This document shows, piece by piece, positions 1-10,297 of a stretch of DNA of 43,833 bases (position 1 is the stretch's first letter; each line of letters opens with the position of its first letter). Source of the stretch: Siculibacillus lacustris (GTDB taxonomy: Bacteria > Pseudomonadota > Alphaproteobacteria > Rhizobiales > Ancalomicrobiaceae). The DNA is taken from the NCBI RefSeq assembly GCF_004328075.1, contig NZ_SJFN01000004.1:169928-213760 (forward strand), written 5' to 3'. Both the position numbers and the translations under genes were made by a program. The notes below the pieces were generated by a model. The model did no database searches. It saw only the letters and a program-made list of their open reading frames with translations, and was not told the origin of the DNA.

Positions 1-51
1 TTTACCCGCCGTTCACCACGTCGGGCGATCTCGAGACCGCCACACCGTGTT

Positions 52-80
52 TTGCCCCGATCGAGGATTTGGGTTAGTCT
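52..80 (+). promoter_or_regulatory. Candidate sigma-70 promoter for the L,D-transpeptidase gene
   Basis: A -35 box TTGCCC (52-57) and a -10 box TAGTCT (75-80) are separated by exactly 17 bases. The predicted transcript would start near 87, leaving a leader of about 170 bases before the ATG at 255. The remainder of 1-254 shows no gene I can support. This is a motif match only. Confidence 0.35.
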
Positions 81-254
81 CGGTTCCGCGGATCGAGATC
101 CGTGGGCCACTGCGATCGTCGCCATTCGGTAACCATCGCGCAAGGGACCGGGGGCTAGGGTGATCCCGAGACCCCGCGTGCCGAGAGCGGTGCCGGGTGC
201 TCGGTGCAACGTCCGGATCGGTTCGCCGACCGGAAGTTCAGGACGGATGGGTTC

Positions 255-1580
255 ATGTTGAAGTCGGTGTTGCGTGTCGCGGCGATCGCCTCGGTGGGGC
301 TCACGGTCGCCTCCTGTCAGGACGAGATGCAGTCGACCCTCGGGGGCGCCAAGGCGATCCGGCCGCTCAAGGCCGAGACGGTCGCCCTGATGGACTCCAA
401 GGGCATGCGCAAGGAGGATCCGATCCTGGTGCGCGCCTTCAAGCAGGAAGCGACGCTGGAGATCTGGAAGCGCGACAAGACCGGCACCTACGCCTTCCTG
501 AAGAGCTATCCGATGTGCTCGTGGGGCGGCACCGTCGGCCCGAAGATCAAGGAAGGCGACAAGCAGTCGCCGGAGGGCTTCTACACGGTGACGCCGTGGC
601 GGATGAACCCCAACTCGCAGTTCCATCTGGCCTATGACATCGGCTATCCCAACGCTTTCGACCGAGCGCTGGGGCGCACCGGCGCGGCGGTGATGGTGCA
701 CGGCAACTGCACCGGCTCGGCCGGCTGTTTCGTGATGACCGACGAGCAGGTCGAAGAGATCTACGGGCTGGCCCGCGAGGCGCTGGCCGGCGGCCAGAAG
801 TCGTTCCAGGTCCAGGCCTTCCCGTTCCGGATGACCGCCGAGAACCTCGCGCGCCATCGCCGCAACCCCAACATGGCCTTCTGGAAGAACATCAAGAAGG
901 GCTACGACCACTTCGAGGTCACCCATCTCGAGCCCAAGGTCGACGTCTGCGATCGGCACTACGTGTTCGACGCGAAGCCGAAGGATCCGCTGGCCACCAC
1001 CTTCAATCCGACCGGGGCCTGCCCGACCTACGAGGTCGCGCCGGAGATCGCCACCGCGGTGGCGGCCAAGGAGACGCAGGACGATCAGGCCTTCCGCGTG
1101 GCGGTGGCCGAGATCGAGGACGCCGACCGCAAGGAAACCGAGCGGATGGTGGCCGAGAAGTTCGAGAAGTCCAAGCCTCAGGGCGGGACGGCGATCGCCG
1201 CCTGGTTCGGCGCACCGGCGCCGGACACCACCGGGTCCGTGGGCCTCACGCCCATCGACGTGCCGCTGCCCAAGGCCTCGCCGTCGGTGTTCGCCGGCGT
1301 GCAGATGGCCGCTGCGGCGACCGAACCCGCTCCGGCCGCCCCGACGTCGGGGGGCCTGACAACCCACCTGTTCGGCTTCGGCGCGACGTCGACGCCGGAC
1401 GCCGCGTCTTCGGCGATCGATGCCTCCGCCGTCCGGCCGATCGACGTGCCGGTTCCGGCGGCCCGGCCCGGGGCGGTGCGCACCGCGGCGATGCAGTCGG
1501 CGGTGCCGGCCCCCGTGCCGGTCGAAGCGCCGGCCGAAGACCGGCCGCTGTGGAAGCGGATCAATCCTTTCGGCGGCTGA
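255..1580 (+). CDS. L,D-transpeptidase (YkuD/YafK family) lipoprotein
   Basis: A 441-residue murein L,D-transpeptidase of the ErfK/YafK type. This family makes or breaks meso-DAP-linked bonds in peptidoglycan, or anchors proteins to it, in the periplasm. The catalytic motif VHGNCTGSAGCFVM is visible, with the nucleophilic Cys in SAGC and the His in HG; the short H-to-C spacing is typical of YafK-like members. The N-terminus from the ATG at 255 is a signal sequence ending in a lipobox-like VASC, so I prefer this start to the ATG at 204, which would add 17 charged residues ahead of the signal. The last 170 or so residues are Ala/Pro-rich and of low complexity, probably a disordered periplasmic tail. 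The gene is convergent with secA. The family is clear; the exact substrate is not. Confidence 0.85.
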   Translation: MLKSVLRVAAIASVGLTVASCQDEMQSTLGGAKAIRPLKAETVALMDSKGMRKEDPILVRAFKQEATLEIWKRDKTGTYAFLKSYPMCSWGGTVGPKIKEGDKQSPEGFYTVTPWRMNPNSQFHLAYDIGYPNAFDRALGRTGAAVMVHGNCTGSAGCFVMTDEQVEEIYGLAREALAGGQKSFQVQAFPFRMTAENLARHRRNPNMAFWKNIKKGYDHFEVTHLEPKVDVCDRHYVFDAKPKDPLATTFNPTGACPTYEVAPEIATAVAAKETQDDQAFRVAVAEIEDADRKETERMVAEKFEKSKPQGGTAIAAWFGAPAPDTTGSVGLTPIDVPLPKASPSVFAGVQMAAAATEPAPAAPTSGGLTTHLFGFGATSTPDAASSAIDASAVRPIDVPVPAARPGAVRTAAMQSAVPAPVPVEAPAEDRPLWKRINPFGG

Positions 1581-1606
1581 CCGGCTCCCGCTGCGGCGGG
1601 CGCCGT

Positions 1607-1667
1607 CCCGACCCCAATGTGCGAGGCCGCCGAGGGCAACCCGGCGGCCTCGCACATTGGGGTCGGG
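1607..1667. terminator. 25-bp perfect inverted repeat between convergent genes
   Basis: Arms 1607-1631 and 1643-1667 are perfect reverse complements over 25 bases, with an 11-base loop. The repeat lies just past the transpeptidase stop and before the secA 3' end. There is no T-tract on either side, so it may act as a bidirectional terminator or mRNA 3'-end stabiliser rather than a classical intrinsic terminator. Confidence 0.6.
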
Positions 1668-1741
1668 GGCGGACGGCGAGTTGTGCCGGAGCCGTGGCGG
1701 GCGACCGCTCGGAGGCCCCACGGTCGGTCCGACAGACGCGA

Positions 1742-1771
1742 GAGGCCGCCCGTCGGGTGCCGGGCGGCCTC
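1742..1771 (-). terminator. Hairpin downstream of secA
   Basis: Arms GAGGCCGCCCG (1742-1752) and CGGGCGGCCTC (1761-1771) pair over 11 bases around an 8-base loop, 27 bases beyond the secA stop on the minus strand. No U-tract follows. It is a likely 3' stabiliser or terminator. Confidence 0.5.
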
Positions 1772-1798
1772 GGTCTCGTTCGGATCGCTTCGGCGGCC

Positions 1799-4552
<2,754 letters not shown>

Positions 4553-5018
4553 CGTGGCCCTTCCTCAATTGCGTGGCACAGGCGGCGTGTCGTCCGTCCC
4601 CGCTGGAGGCGCGGGGGGCCGTCGAGAGGCGAGTCGTCGTCGCGAACCGTCGCCGCCCGACTTCGGCGGCTGCGACCCTGATGGATCCGATCCGACGACG
4701 AAGAGATGACGCCGATCCGGCGCGACCCGGACCCACCTCGGTCGGACGACGCTCGAGACCGCGCACGACCGGCCGCTCCCGCGCCCTTCGGGCACGCGTA
4801 ACGGCTCGGTTCAGATAAGAGTGGGTCGGATGGTTGTCAACGGCGCCGCTTCGGGCCAATCTCCGCGGCGAATCCGATCCCGGTTGCGGCACGCGGCGTC
4901 ATATCTTCGCCATGACCGACGCCGAAGTCTGCCCCAGGGGCGCCGCACCCCGCCCGTCCCCGGGCCGACGCGGCTCACGGCGCCCGAGCCTTCCCGCGCA
5001 ACGAGGACATTCCATCCC
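4553..5018. other. Divergent secA / prolyl isomerase intergenic region
   Basis: This 466-base gap holds the secA promoter (4812-4840) and a secA leader of about 250 bases. In that leader, a minus-strand open frame (4795-4565) starts just after the predicted transcription start and stops 12 bases before the secA ATG. It is Pro/Arg-rich with atypical codons and no signal sequence, so I do not call it a gene. I found no convincing plus-strand promoter for the isomerase. Confidence 0.5.
4812..4840 (-). promoter_or_regulatory. Near-consensus sigma-70 promoter for secA
   Basis: On the minus strand a perfect -35 box TTGACA (4840-4835) is followed after exactly 17 bases by TATCTG (4817-4812). Transcription would start near 4805, giving a leader of about 250 bases before the secA ATG at 4552. 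Confidence 0.6.
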
Positions 5019-5846
5019 ATGACTGGACACCGCACATTCGCCGCTCTCGCCTTCGCCGCCGTCGTCGGTGCGGCGATCGTCGGCCCCGCCCGGGCCGAAG
5101 ACAAGGTCTATGCCAAGGTCGACGGGCAGCCGATCACCGAGAGCGAAGTCGCGACGATGACCGCCAGCCTCGCCCAGCAGCTCGCGTCGCTGCCGGAAGA
5201 CGCCCGCCGGCGGGCCGTGGTCGACCGTCTGGTCGACCTGCGGCTGATCGTCGGGGCGGCGAACAAGGCCGGCCTCGACAAGAGCGACAGCTTCAAGGCG
5301 CGCATGGACCAGATCCGTTCCCAGCTGCTGGTCGGCGAGTTCGTCAAGGTCAAGGTCGAAGCGGCGGTGACGCCGGAGATGATCAAGGCGCGTTACGACA
5401 AGGACGCCGCCGCCTACACCCCGCCGGAAGAACTGCACGCCCGTCACATCCTGGTGAAGACCAAGGAAGAGGCTCAGGCGATCATCGTCGACCTCGACAA
5501 GGGCGGCGACTTCGCCAAGATCGCCGAGGAGAAGAGCCAGGATCCGGGTTCGGCCAAGCAGGGCGGCGACCTCGGGTTCTTCGGCCCGGGCGACATGGTG
5601 CCGGAATTCGACAAGGCGGCCGGCGCGCTGGCGGTCGGGGCGATCACCAAGGAGCCGGTGCAGACCCAGTTCGGCTTCCACGTCATCAAGCTCGAGGAAA
5701 AGCGCAAACAGCCGCTGCCGGCGCTCGATCAGGTCCAGGACCAGGTGCGTCAGGCGGTGGTCGGCGAATTGTTCACCAGCAAGCTCGACGAGCTGAAGAA
5801 GGCCTCCAAGATCGAGATCGACGAGGCGGCGATCAAGGCGAAGTGA
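5019..5846 (+). CDS. Secreted parvulin-type peptidyl-prolyl cis-trans isomerase
   Basis: A 275-residue periplasmic foldase of the SurA/PrsA/PpiD class. The protein from the ATG at 5019 begins with a signal peptide ending GPARA before EDK. An N-terminal helical SurA-like region follows (about 28-120), then a rotamase (parvulin) domain at about 135-235 with the typical segments HARHILVKT, GGDLGFFGPGDMVPEF and TQFGFHVIKLEEKR. A longer in-frame start at 4821 would put about 66 Arg-rich residues ahead of the signal peptide and is rejected. The gene is divergent from secA and convergent with tetR. It probably helps fold outer-membrane or periplasmic proteins; clients cannot be inferred. Confidence 0.92.
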   Translation: MTGHRTFAALAFAAVVGAAIVGPARAEDKVYAKVDGQPITESEVATMTASLAQQLASLPEDARRRAVVDRLVDLRLIVGAANKAGLDKSDSFKARMDQIRSQLLVGEFVKVKVEAAVTPEMIKARYDKDAAAYTPPEELHARHILVKTKEEAQAIIVDLDKGGDFAKIAEEKSQDPGSAKQGGDLGFFGPGDMVPEFDKAAGALAVGAITKEPVQTQFGFHVIKLEEKRKQPLPALDQVQDQVRQAVVGELFTSKLDELKKASKIEIDEAAIKAK

Positions 5847-5872
5847 TCGACCGCGCTGCGATTCGCGTCGGG

Positions 5873-5904
5873 CGGCCGGGTCCTCGGGAACGAGGGTCCG
5901 GCCG
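5873..5904. terminator. GNRA-capped hairpin between convergent genes
   Basis: Positions 5873-5886 pair with 5891-5904, with two internal G-U pairs, around a GGAA tetraloop. It sits between the 3' ends of the prolyl isomerase and tetR genes. There is no T-tract. It is a probable shared 3'-end structure. Confidence 0.5.
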
Positions 5905-5922
5905 TCGTCGTCTGCGGGCGGC

Positions 5923-6534
5923 TCAGCCACGGCGCGCCGTACGGCCGGCGATCAGGGTGGCAACCAGCCCGGGCAGGTCGGCGGGATCGAGGCGGCCGGT
6001 CAGCAGGCGGAACCAGTTCATCGCCGCGACGTATTCGCGCAAGGTCAGCGCCTCGCCGGCGTCGGTGAGGTCGCCGCGGGCGAGCGCCCGGTCGAAGATC
6101 GGGGTCAGCGAAAAATTCGGCGCGGTCCACTGCCCGGCGATCACCGCGCGGGCGGCGTCGTCCTGTTGGGCTTCGGCGATGATCCCGGCATAGGCCCGGC
6201 CCGCGGGGGTCTCGCGCCAGAAGCGCCAGAGATCGGCGAGCACGGCGAGGAGATCGCCGGCGAGGTCGCCGGTGTCGTGGTCGGGCAGTTCGCGGTGCTT
6301 GCGCCGGTCGTAGACCTCGAGCAGCAGTGCGGTGCGGTTCGGCCACCAGCGATAGAGGGTCGGTTTGCCGGCGCCGGCCCGGCGCGCCACCGCCTCGAAG
6401 GTGAGTCCGCCCGAGCCGCGCTCGGCGAGAATCGCCTCGGCCGCATCGAGGATCGCCGCATGGCTCGCTTCGGAGCGGCGCGGGCCGGCGGAATGGCGAG
6501 TCGGGGCGGTGAGGGGCGGGACGGGGTCGGACAT
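5923..6534 (-). CDS. TetR/AcrR-family transcriptional regulator
   Basis: A 203-residue one-domain repressor. The N-terminal helix-turn-helix is clear (AILDAAEAILAERG, then LTFEAVARRAGAGKPTLYRWWPNRTALL, about residues 28-75). The C-terminal helical ligand-binding domain is Trp- and Arg-rich; its ligand is unknown. It is divergent from a small membrane protein gene at 7018, whose promoter carries a 25-base TetR-like palindrome (6981-7005). The natural inference is that this protein represses that gene and possibly itself. The start at 6534 leaves about 25 residues before the HTH, normal for the family. Confidence 0.9.
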   Translation of the reverse strand: MSDPVPPLTAPTRHSAGPRRSEASHAAILDAAEAILAERGSGGLTFEAVARRAGAGKPTLYRWWPNRTALLLEVYDRRKHRELPDHDTGDLAGDLLAVLADLWRFWRETPAGRAYAGIIAEAQQDDAARAVIAGQWTAPNFSLTPIFDRALARGDLTDAGEALTLREYVAAMNWFRLLTGRLDPADLPGLVATLIAGRTARRG

Positions 6535-6756
6535 GCGCTCACCTTAATGCGGAATTGGCTCGGATTGAATCGGCTCGCGAGCGGGTTCGGGTTTCGTCGG
6601 CGGGGCCGTGCCGATCGCCGGGGCCGGGGTGCAGAGCACAGTGGGGGCCCGAGCGGCAGCAATCGAGACGGCCGGGCCGGGTGGCGTCGAGCCGACGAGC
6701 GCCGCTGCGATCGGGCGAACCCGTGCCGCGGGTGTGAAGACCGGTGCGCGCCGGTA

Positions 6757-6968
6757 CGAAGGTGGGCGGGCGCCGCGCGGAGGGGCTGGGCGATCTCTGC
6801 GGGGCGAGGCCGGGCGACCGCCGCGAGGCGGGGCTGGGCGAGCACCGCTCGGAGTGGCTGGGCAATCTCCTCAACGGGCGACTGCCGCGAGGCCGGACGG
6901 AGCGAGCTTCTGGACGAGGGCTTCACGAGAACCTTCACGAGGAGTTGGACGAGGGACTGGACAGGCGC
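6757..6968. repeat. Degenerate 24-bp/12-bp minisatellite
   Basis: Five imperfect 24-base units can be laid out end to end from 6757 to 6876 (6757, 6781, 6805, 6829, 6853), sharing a core close to GGCTGGGCGA. After about 30 bases of weaker similarity, five 12-base units follow (6909-6968) with the pattern xYTxxACGAGRR. The 12-base part would encode a four-residue repeat (L-H/D-E-x) in one frame, but no start or product supports a gene. It is a decayed tandem repeat directly upstream of the operator. Confidence 0.55.
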
Positions 6969-6986
6969 GCTCGAACGGTTTATACG
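6958..6986 (+). promoter_or_regulatory. Candidate promoter for the small membrane protein
   Basis: TGGACA (6958-6963) and TATACG (6981-6986) are 17 bases apart. The -10 box coincides with the left arm of the TetR-like operator, the arrangement expected for repression by blocking RNA polymerase. Confidence 0.4.
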
Positions 6987-7005
6987 AAACGGAACGTAAC
7001 GTATA
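6981..7005. promoter_or_regulatory. TetR-type operator palindrome
   Basis: A 25-base imperfect palindrome with matching outer arms TATACG/CGTATA and inner ACG/CGT blocks; 18 of 25 positions are symmetric. It lies 12 bases before the ATG at 7018 and overlaps the predicted -10 box. The symmetry, size and ACG/CGT content fit operators of TetR-family repressors, and a tetR gene lies across the divergent gap. Confidence 0.6.
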
Positions 7006-7017
7006 GAGAAAACGTCG

Positions 7018-7314
7018 ATGCCCCATCTCGCCTCACTGCTCCGTCCTTCCTTCGGCTTCGGCGCGGCACTGCGTCCGCGCCGCCCGCTGCTGCCGTCGCG
7101 GTTGCGATTCGCCCTCTTGGTGATGCTCGGCGCCTATCCGCTGGTGGCGGTGTTGCAACTGATCATCGGCCCCTGGGTCTCCACGTGGCCGGGGGTGATG
7201 CGGCCCTTGCCGATCGTTCCGTTCATGGTGTTCGGCATGGTCTACGGCGTGATCCCGTCGATCCATCGCTTCGCCGGCGGTTGGATCGCGCGGGGGTCGC
7301 ACGAGGCTTCGTGA
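7018..7314 (+). CDS. Small membrane protein, probable TetR target
   Basis: A 98-residue protein of unknown function. After a basic N-terminus (about 1-30) there are two hydrophobic segments (about 31-50 and 64-80), separated by a short loop with Trp and Pro; the C-terminus is short and polar. The predicted topology is two membrane helices. I do not recognise a family with certainty. The operator overlapping its promoter suggests inducible expression under the divergent TetR protein, as seen for small membrane proteins of stress or efflux loci, but no partner gene follows: the next gene is argJ, 98 bases on. Confidence 0.65.
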   Translation: MPHLASLLRPSFGFGAALRPRRPLLPSRLRFALLVMLGAYPLVAVLQLIIGPWVSTWPGVMRPLPIVPFMVFGMVYGVIPSIHRFAGGWIARGSHEAS

Positions 7315-7335
7315 GCGGCGCGCTCCGCCCGGCGC

Positions 7336-7364
7336 TTGAGTGCGACGCTCCCGGCGGCTAAACC
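7336..7364 (+). promoter_or_regulatory. Candidate promoter for argJ-mutT
   Basis: TTGAGT (7336-7341) and TAAACC (7359-7364) have a 17-base spacer, about 50 bases upstream of the argJ ATG. Confidence 0.4.
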
Positions 7365-7412
7365 CCTGGGAGCCGCACGCCGACGCTCCTTCCCGAACAG
7401 GGTCTCCCGCTC

Positions 7413-8654
7413 ATGTCCCATGCCGTCTCGCCGCTCGCCCCCAAGGATCTCCCCGTCGCGCCGGCCGTGCCCGGCGTGCGCTTCGCCACGACCGCGGCGG
7501 CGATCAAATACGCCGGCCGCACCGACGTGCTGCTGGCGGTGTTCGACGAGGGCACGCAGGTCGGCGGGGTGTTCACCACCTCGAAGTGCCCGTCGGCGCC
7601 GGTCGACTGGTGCCGCGCGCGGCTCGGCGGCGGGCGGGCCCGCGCCCTGGTGGTCAATTCCGGCAATGCCAATGCGTTCACCGGCCGCAAGGGCGTGGCG
7701 ACCGTCGAGCACACCGCGGCGATCGCTGCGGCGGCGGTCGGCTGTTCGCCGGACGAGGTGTTCCTCGCCTCGACCGGGGTGATCGGCGAGCCGCTCGATG
7801 CGGCGAAGTTCGAGCCGGTGCTGGCCGAGACCGCGCGCCGGGTGGCCGAGGGGCCGTGGCTCGACGCGGCGCGGGCGATCATGACCACCGACACCTTCCC
7901 GAAGGTCGCGACCCGCACGGTCGCCATCGGCGGCGTCGCGGTGGTGCTCGCCGGCATCGCCAAGGGCGCCGGCATGATCGCCCCCGACATGGCGACGATG
8001 CTGTCCTTCCTGTTCACCGATGCGGCGATCGCCGCGCCGGTGCTGCAGAGCCTGATTGCGCAAGCCGCCGGCGACAGTTTCAACGCGGTGACCGTCGACG
8101 GCGACACCTCGACCTCCGACACGCTGCTGCTGTTCGCCACCGGGCGAGCGGCGGCGCGCGGCCAGGTCGAGATCACCGATGCGGCCGACCCGCGCCTCGC
8201 CGGCTTCCGGGCGGCGCTCGACGAGCTGGCGCTGGAGTTGGCGCAGTTTGTGGCGCGCGACGGTGAAGGGGCGCGCAAGTTCATCGAGGTCCGGGTCGAG
8301 GGCGCGGTGTCGAAGGCCTCGGCGCGGCGGATCGCCCGGTCGATCGCCAATTCGCCGCTGGTCAAGACCGCGGCGGCCGGCGAGGACGCCAATTGGGGGC
8401 GGGTGGTGATGGCGGTCGGCAAGGCCGGCGAGCCGGCCGAACGCGACCGGCTGGCGATCTGGTTCGGCGACATCCGCGTGGCGGTCGACGGCGAACGCGA
8501 CCCGGCCTATTCGGAGGCCGCGGCCTCGGCCCACATGAAGCAGGACCACGTGGTGATCCGCGTCGAGCTCGGTCTGGGGACGGGGTCCGACACCGTCTAC
8601 ACCTGCGACCTGACCAAGGAATACGTGGCGATCAACGGCGACTACCGGAGTTGA
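7413..8654 (+). CDS. argJ: Bifunctional glutamate N-acetyltransferase / ornithine acetyltransferase
   Basis: A 413-residue arginine-biosynthesis enzyme. It moves the acetyl group from N-acetylornithine to glutamate (the cyclic pathway) and in bifunctional forms also uses acetyl-CoA. The autocleavage region [14 protein letters not shown] is present; cleavage before the Thr of ATML gives the alpha and beta chains, with Thr as nucleophile. Other hallmarks are [10 protein letters not shown] near residue 90 and [12 protein letters not shown] near 330. The C-terminus ([12 protein letters not shown]) is complete. Whether this copy is mono- or bifunctional cannot be read from the sequence by eye. mutT follows after 5 bases, so the two are co-transcribed. 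Confidence 0.96.
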   Translation: MSHAVSPLAPKDLPVAPAVPGVRFATTAAAIKYAGRTDVLLAVFDEGTQVGGVFTTSKCPSAPVDWCRARLGGGRARALVVNSGNANAFTGRKGVATVEHTAAIAAAAVGCSPDEVFLASTGVIGEPLDAAKFEPVLAETARRVAEGPWLDAARAIMTTDTFPKVATRTVAIGGVAVVLAGIAKGAGMIAPDMATMLSFLFTDAAIAAPVLQSLIAQAAGDSFNAVTVDGDTSTSDTLLLFATGRAAARGQVEITDAADPRLAGFRAALDELALELAQFVARDGEGARKFIEVRVEGAVSKASARRIARSIANSPLVKTAAAGEDANWGRVVMAVGKAGEPAERDRLAIWFGDIRVAVDGERDPAYSEAAASAHMKQDHVVIRVELGLGTGSDTVYTCDLTKEYVAINGDYRS

Positions 8655-8659
8655 CGTCG

Positions 8660-9058
8660 ATGCGCAGCGTACTCGTCGCCGCCGTGGCGCTGATCGACGC
8701 CGACGGACGGGTGTTGATCGCCCAGCGCCCGGAAGGCAAGCCGATGGCCGGCCTGTGGGAATTTCCCGGCGGCAAGGTCGAGGCGGGGGAAACGCCCGAG
8801 GATGCTCTGATCCGCGAGCTCGACGAGGAACTCGGCATACACGTCAAGGCGGCGTGTCTGGCACCGCTCAATTTCGTCAGCCACCGTTATGACGATTTTC
8901 ACCTTCTGATGCTACTTCATGTCTGTCGGCGTTGGGACGGGAGCGTCACGGGACGCGAAGGGCAAGCCCTCAAATGGGTCAAGCCTCTGAAGCTGCGTGA
9001 ATTTCCCATGCCGGCGGCGGATCTGCCGCTGATCCCCGATTTGATCGAATTGTTCTGA
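8660..9058 (+). CDS. mutT: 8-oxo-dGTP diphosphatase MutT (Nudix hydrolase)
   Basis: A 132-residue nucleotide-pool sanitiser that hydrolyses 8-oxo-(d)GTP to the monophosphate and prevents A:T to C:G transversions. The complete Nudix box G-x5-E-x7-R-E-x-x-E-E-x-G is visible (GKVEAGETPEDALIRELDEE, about residues 36-55). It is preceded by LWEFPGGK, the strand that reads the purine in MutT. The start at 8660 lies 5 bases after the argJ stop. The argJ-mutT pairing is common in Rhizobiales. Confidence 0.93.
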   Translation: MRSVLVAAVALIDADGRVLIAQRPEGKPMAGLWEFPGGKVEAGETPEDALIRELDEELGIHVKAACLAPLNFVSHRYDDFHLLMLLHVCRRWDGSVTGREGQALKWVKPLKLREFPMPAADLPLIPDLIELF

Positions 9059-9076
9059 AGAGGCCCTGGGTCAGAG

Positions 9077-9286
9077 ATGAAGAATTCTCTCTCGCACATG
9101 CGCCGGAGCCTCACGTTTCGGTTCCGCTCGATGACGACCGACCCGACCGGGTCGGTGTCGATGGAATATGGTCTGGTCGGCACCCTGATCTCGATCGCCA
9201 TCGTCGGGGCGCTGTCCTCGACCGGCGGCGGCGTCGCCGACAAGTGGAACAACTTCTCCAACACGATCATCAGCTACCTGCGCTGA
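9077..9286 (+). CDS. Flp/Fap-type pilin, orphan copy
   Basis: A 69-residue prepilin of the Flp (type IVb, Tad) family. The N-terminal 25 residues are basic. They are followed by TGSVSMEYGLVGTLISIAIVG, where Gly followed by a Glu-Tyr pair and a hydrophobic helix is the prepilin-peptidase site and core of Flp pilins (about residues 24-48). The leader is long for an Flp pilin. The gene lies 18 bases after mutT and converges on a methyltransferase gene. No cpa/tad assembly genes are in the window, so if expressed it would depend on a machinery encoded elsewhere. It could be a pseudopilin. Confidence 0.8.
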   Translation: MKNSLSHMRRSLTFRFRSMTTDPTGSVSMEYGLVGTLISIAIVGALSSTGGGVADKWNNFSNTIISYLR

Positions 9287-9305
9287 CGAAGTCCCGAACC
9301 GGGCG

Positions 9306-10208
9306 TCACTCTCCGCGCGTCGAGTCGTCGGCATAGCCCGGCGACTTCAGCACGTCGGCGAGGCGGGCGGTCGCCGAGCCGGGCTTCAGCGGCTTCTGCT
9401 GGCCCTCGTGGGGCGCCCAACCCGATGCCGAAACGATCTCGAAGGTGGCGCGCAGGCGCCCGTCGGGATCGGCGTGGCGTTCGGCGTAGATCTCGGCGGC
9501 GCGCAGGAACAGCGCCCGCGGCGTCGGGCGGCGGGCGCGGTCGTGCAGCGGGTTGGTCGCCCCCATGGCGCGCAGGTCGGCGAACAGGTCGAGCAGCGAG
9601 CCGTAGCGCACCACCACCCGGTCGACGTCGGTGACCGGCAGGGCGAAGCCGGCGCGGTGGAGCAGGCCGCCGAGGTCGCGCACCCCGAGGAACGGCGCCA
9701 CCCGCGGTCCGGCGCCGCCGGTGATCTCGATCTCGGCGCTCATCAGCGCGTCGCGCAGCTCGAACAGCGTCGCGCCGCCGAACAGCGACGCCAGGAACAG
9801 GCCGTCGGGGCGCAGCGCCCGGCGGATCTGCACCAGCGTGCCGGGCAGATCGTCGACGAACTGCAGCGACAGCATCGACAGCACCAGATCGAGGCTCTCG
9901 GGAGCGAAGGGCAGGGCCTCCTCGTCGGCGATCAGGTCGCCGCCGGGGTGGCCGGGGTCGATCGCCGCGACCAGGACGCGCTCGGCCTTGTCGAGGGCGC
10001 GGACCAGATCGGCGGCGGGCCCGGCGGCGAGGCCGAGGTCGACGGCGGTGGCGAAACGCCGCAGCACGGGGGCGAGGCGATCGCCGAGATCGTCGATCAC
10101 CCGGGCGAGCAGGAAGTCGGCACCGGGGCGCGGCGCGGCGCGGGCGCGGGTCCGCCGGCGGCGCAACAGCGCGCGGTCGAACAGGCGCGGGGCGGTGGTC
10201 TCGGTCAT
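9306..10208 (-). CDS. SAM-dependent methyltransferase, BioC/NDUFAF5-like
   Basis: A 300-residue class I methyltransferase-fold protein of the alphaproteobacterial family related to mitochondrial NDUFAF5, a complex I assembly factor that acts as an arginine hydroxylase, and more distantly to BioC. The fold is seen in AVDLGLAAGPAADLV (a degenerate SAM-binding glycine motif), IADEEALPFAPESLDLVLSMLSLQFVDDLP and LRPDGLFLASLFGGATLFELR. The C-terminal part (about 170-300), including PLHDRARRPTPRALFLRAAEIY, is typical of this family. I use the ATG at 10208 because AGGAG lies 7 bases ahead of it; an in-frame start at 10259 has no such site. Role inferred from homologs: methylation, or hydroxylation in complex I assembly. 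Confidence 0.82.
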   Translation of the reverse strand: MTETTAPRLFDRALLRRRRTRARAAPRPGADFLLARVIDDLGDRLAPVLRRFATAVDLGLAAGPAADLVRALDKAERVLVAAIDPGHPGGDLIADEEALPFAPESLDLVLSMLSLQFVDDLPGTLVQIRRALRPDGLFLASLFGGATLFELRDALMSAEIEITGGAGPRVAPFLGVRDLGGLLHRAGFALPVTDVDRVVVRYGSLLDLFADLRAMGATNPLHDRARRPTPRALFLRAAEIYAERHADPDGRLRATFEIVSASGWAPHEGQQKPLKPGSATARLADVLKSPGYADDSTRGE

Positions 10209-10297
10209 CGGCGCTCCTCGGCGACGCCTCCCCATCGCACGCGGCCGCGGGTCCGTCAAAGGGGCGGGCGGCGTGTCGCGGGCGGACGGATCGCGCT

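Larger units (their letters stand above)
6535..7017. other. tetR / membrane protein divergent intergenic region
   Basis: This 483-base region contains a degenerate 24-bp then 12-bp tandem repeat tract (6757-6968), a candidate promoter and a TetR-type operator (6981-7005). Open frames run through it on both strands because it is GC-rich and periodic. None has a convincing ribosome-binding site or recognisable product. Confidence 0.6.

Noticed and set aside
4565-4795. 76-codon frame in the secA leader as a real gene
   Set aside because: Many rare codons (CGA, TCA, AGG, CCA), no signal segment and no ribosome site seen. Kept only as a finding.
6141-6938. 265-codon minus-strand frame through the repeat tract into tetR
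   Set aside because: Arg/Pro-rich, periodic because of the DNA repeat, and overlaps tetR in another frame.
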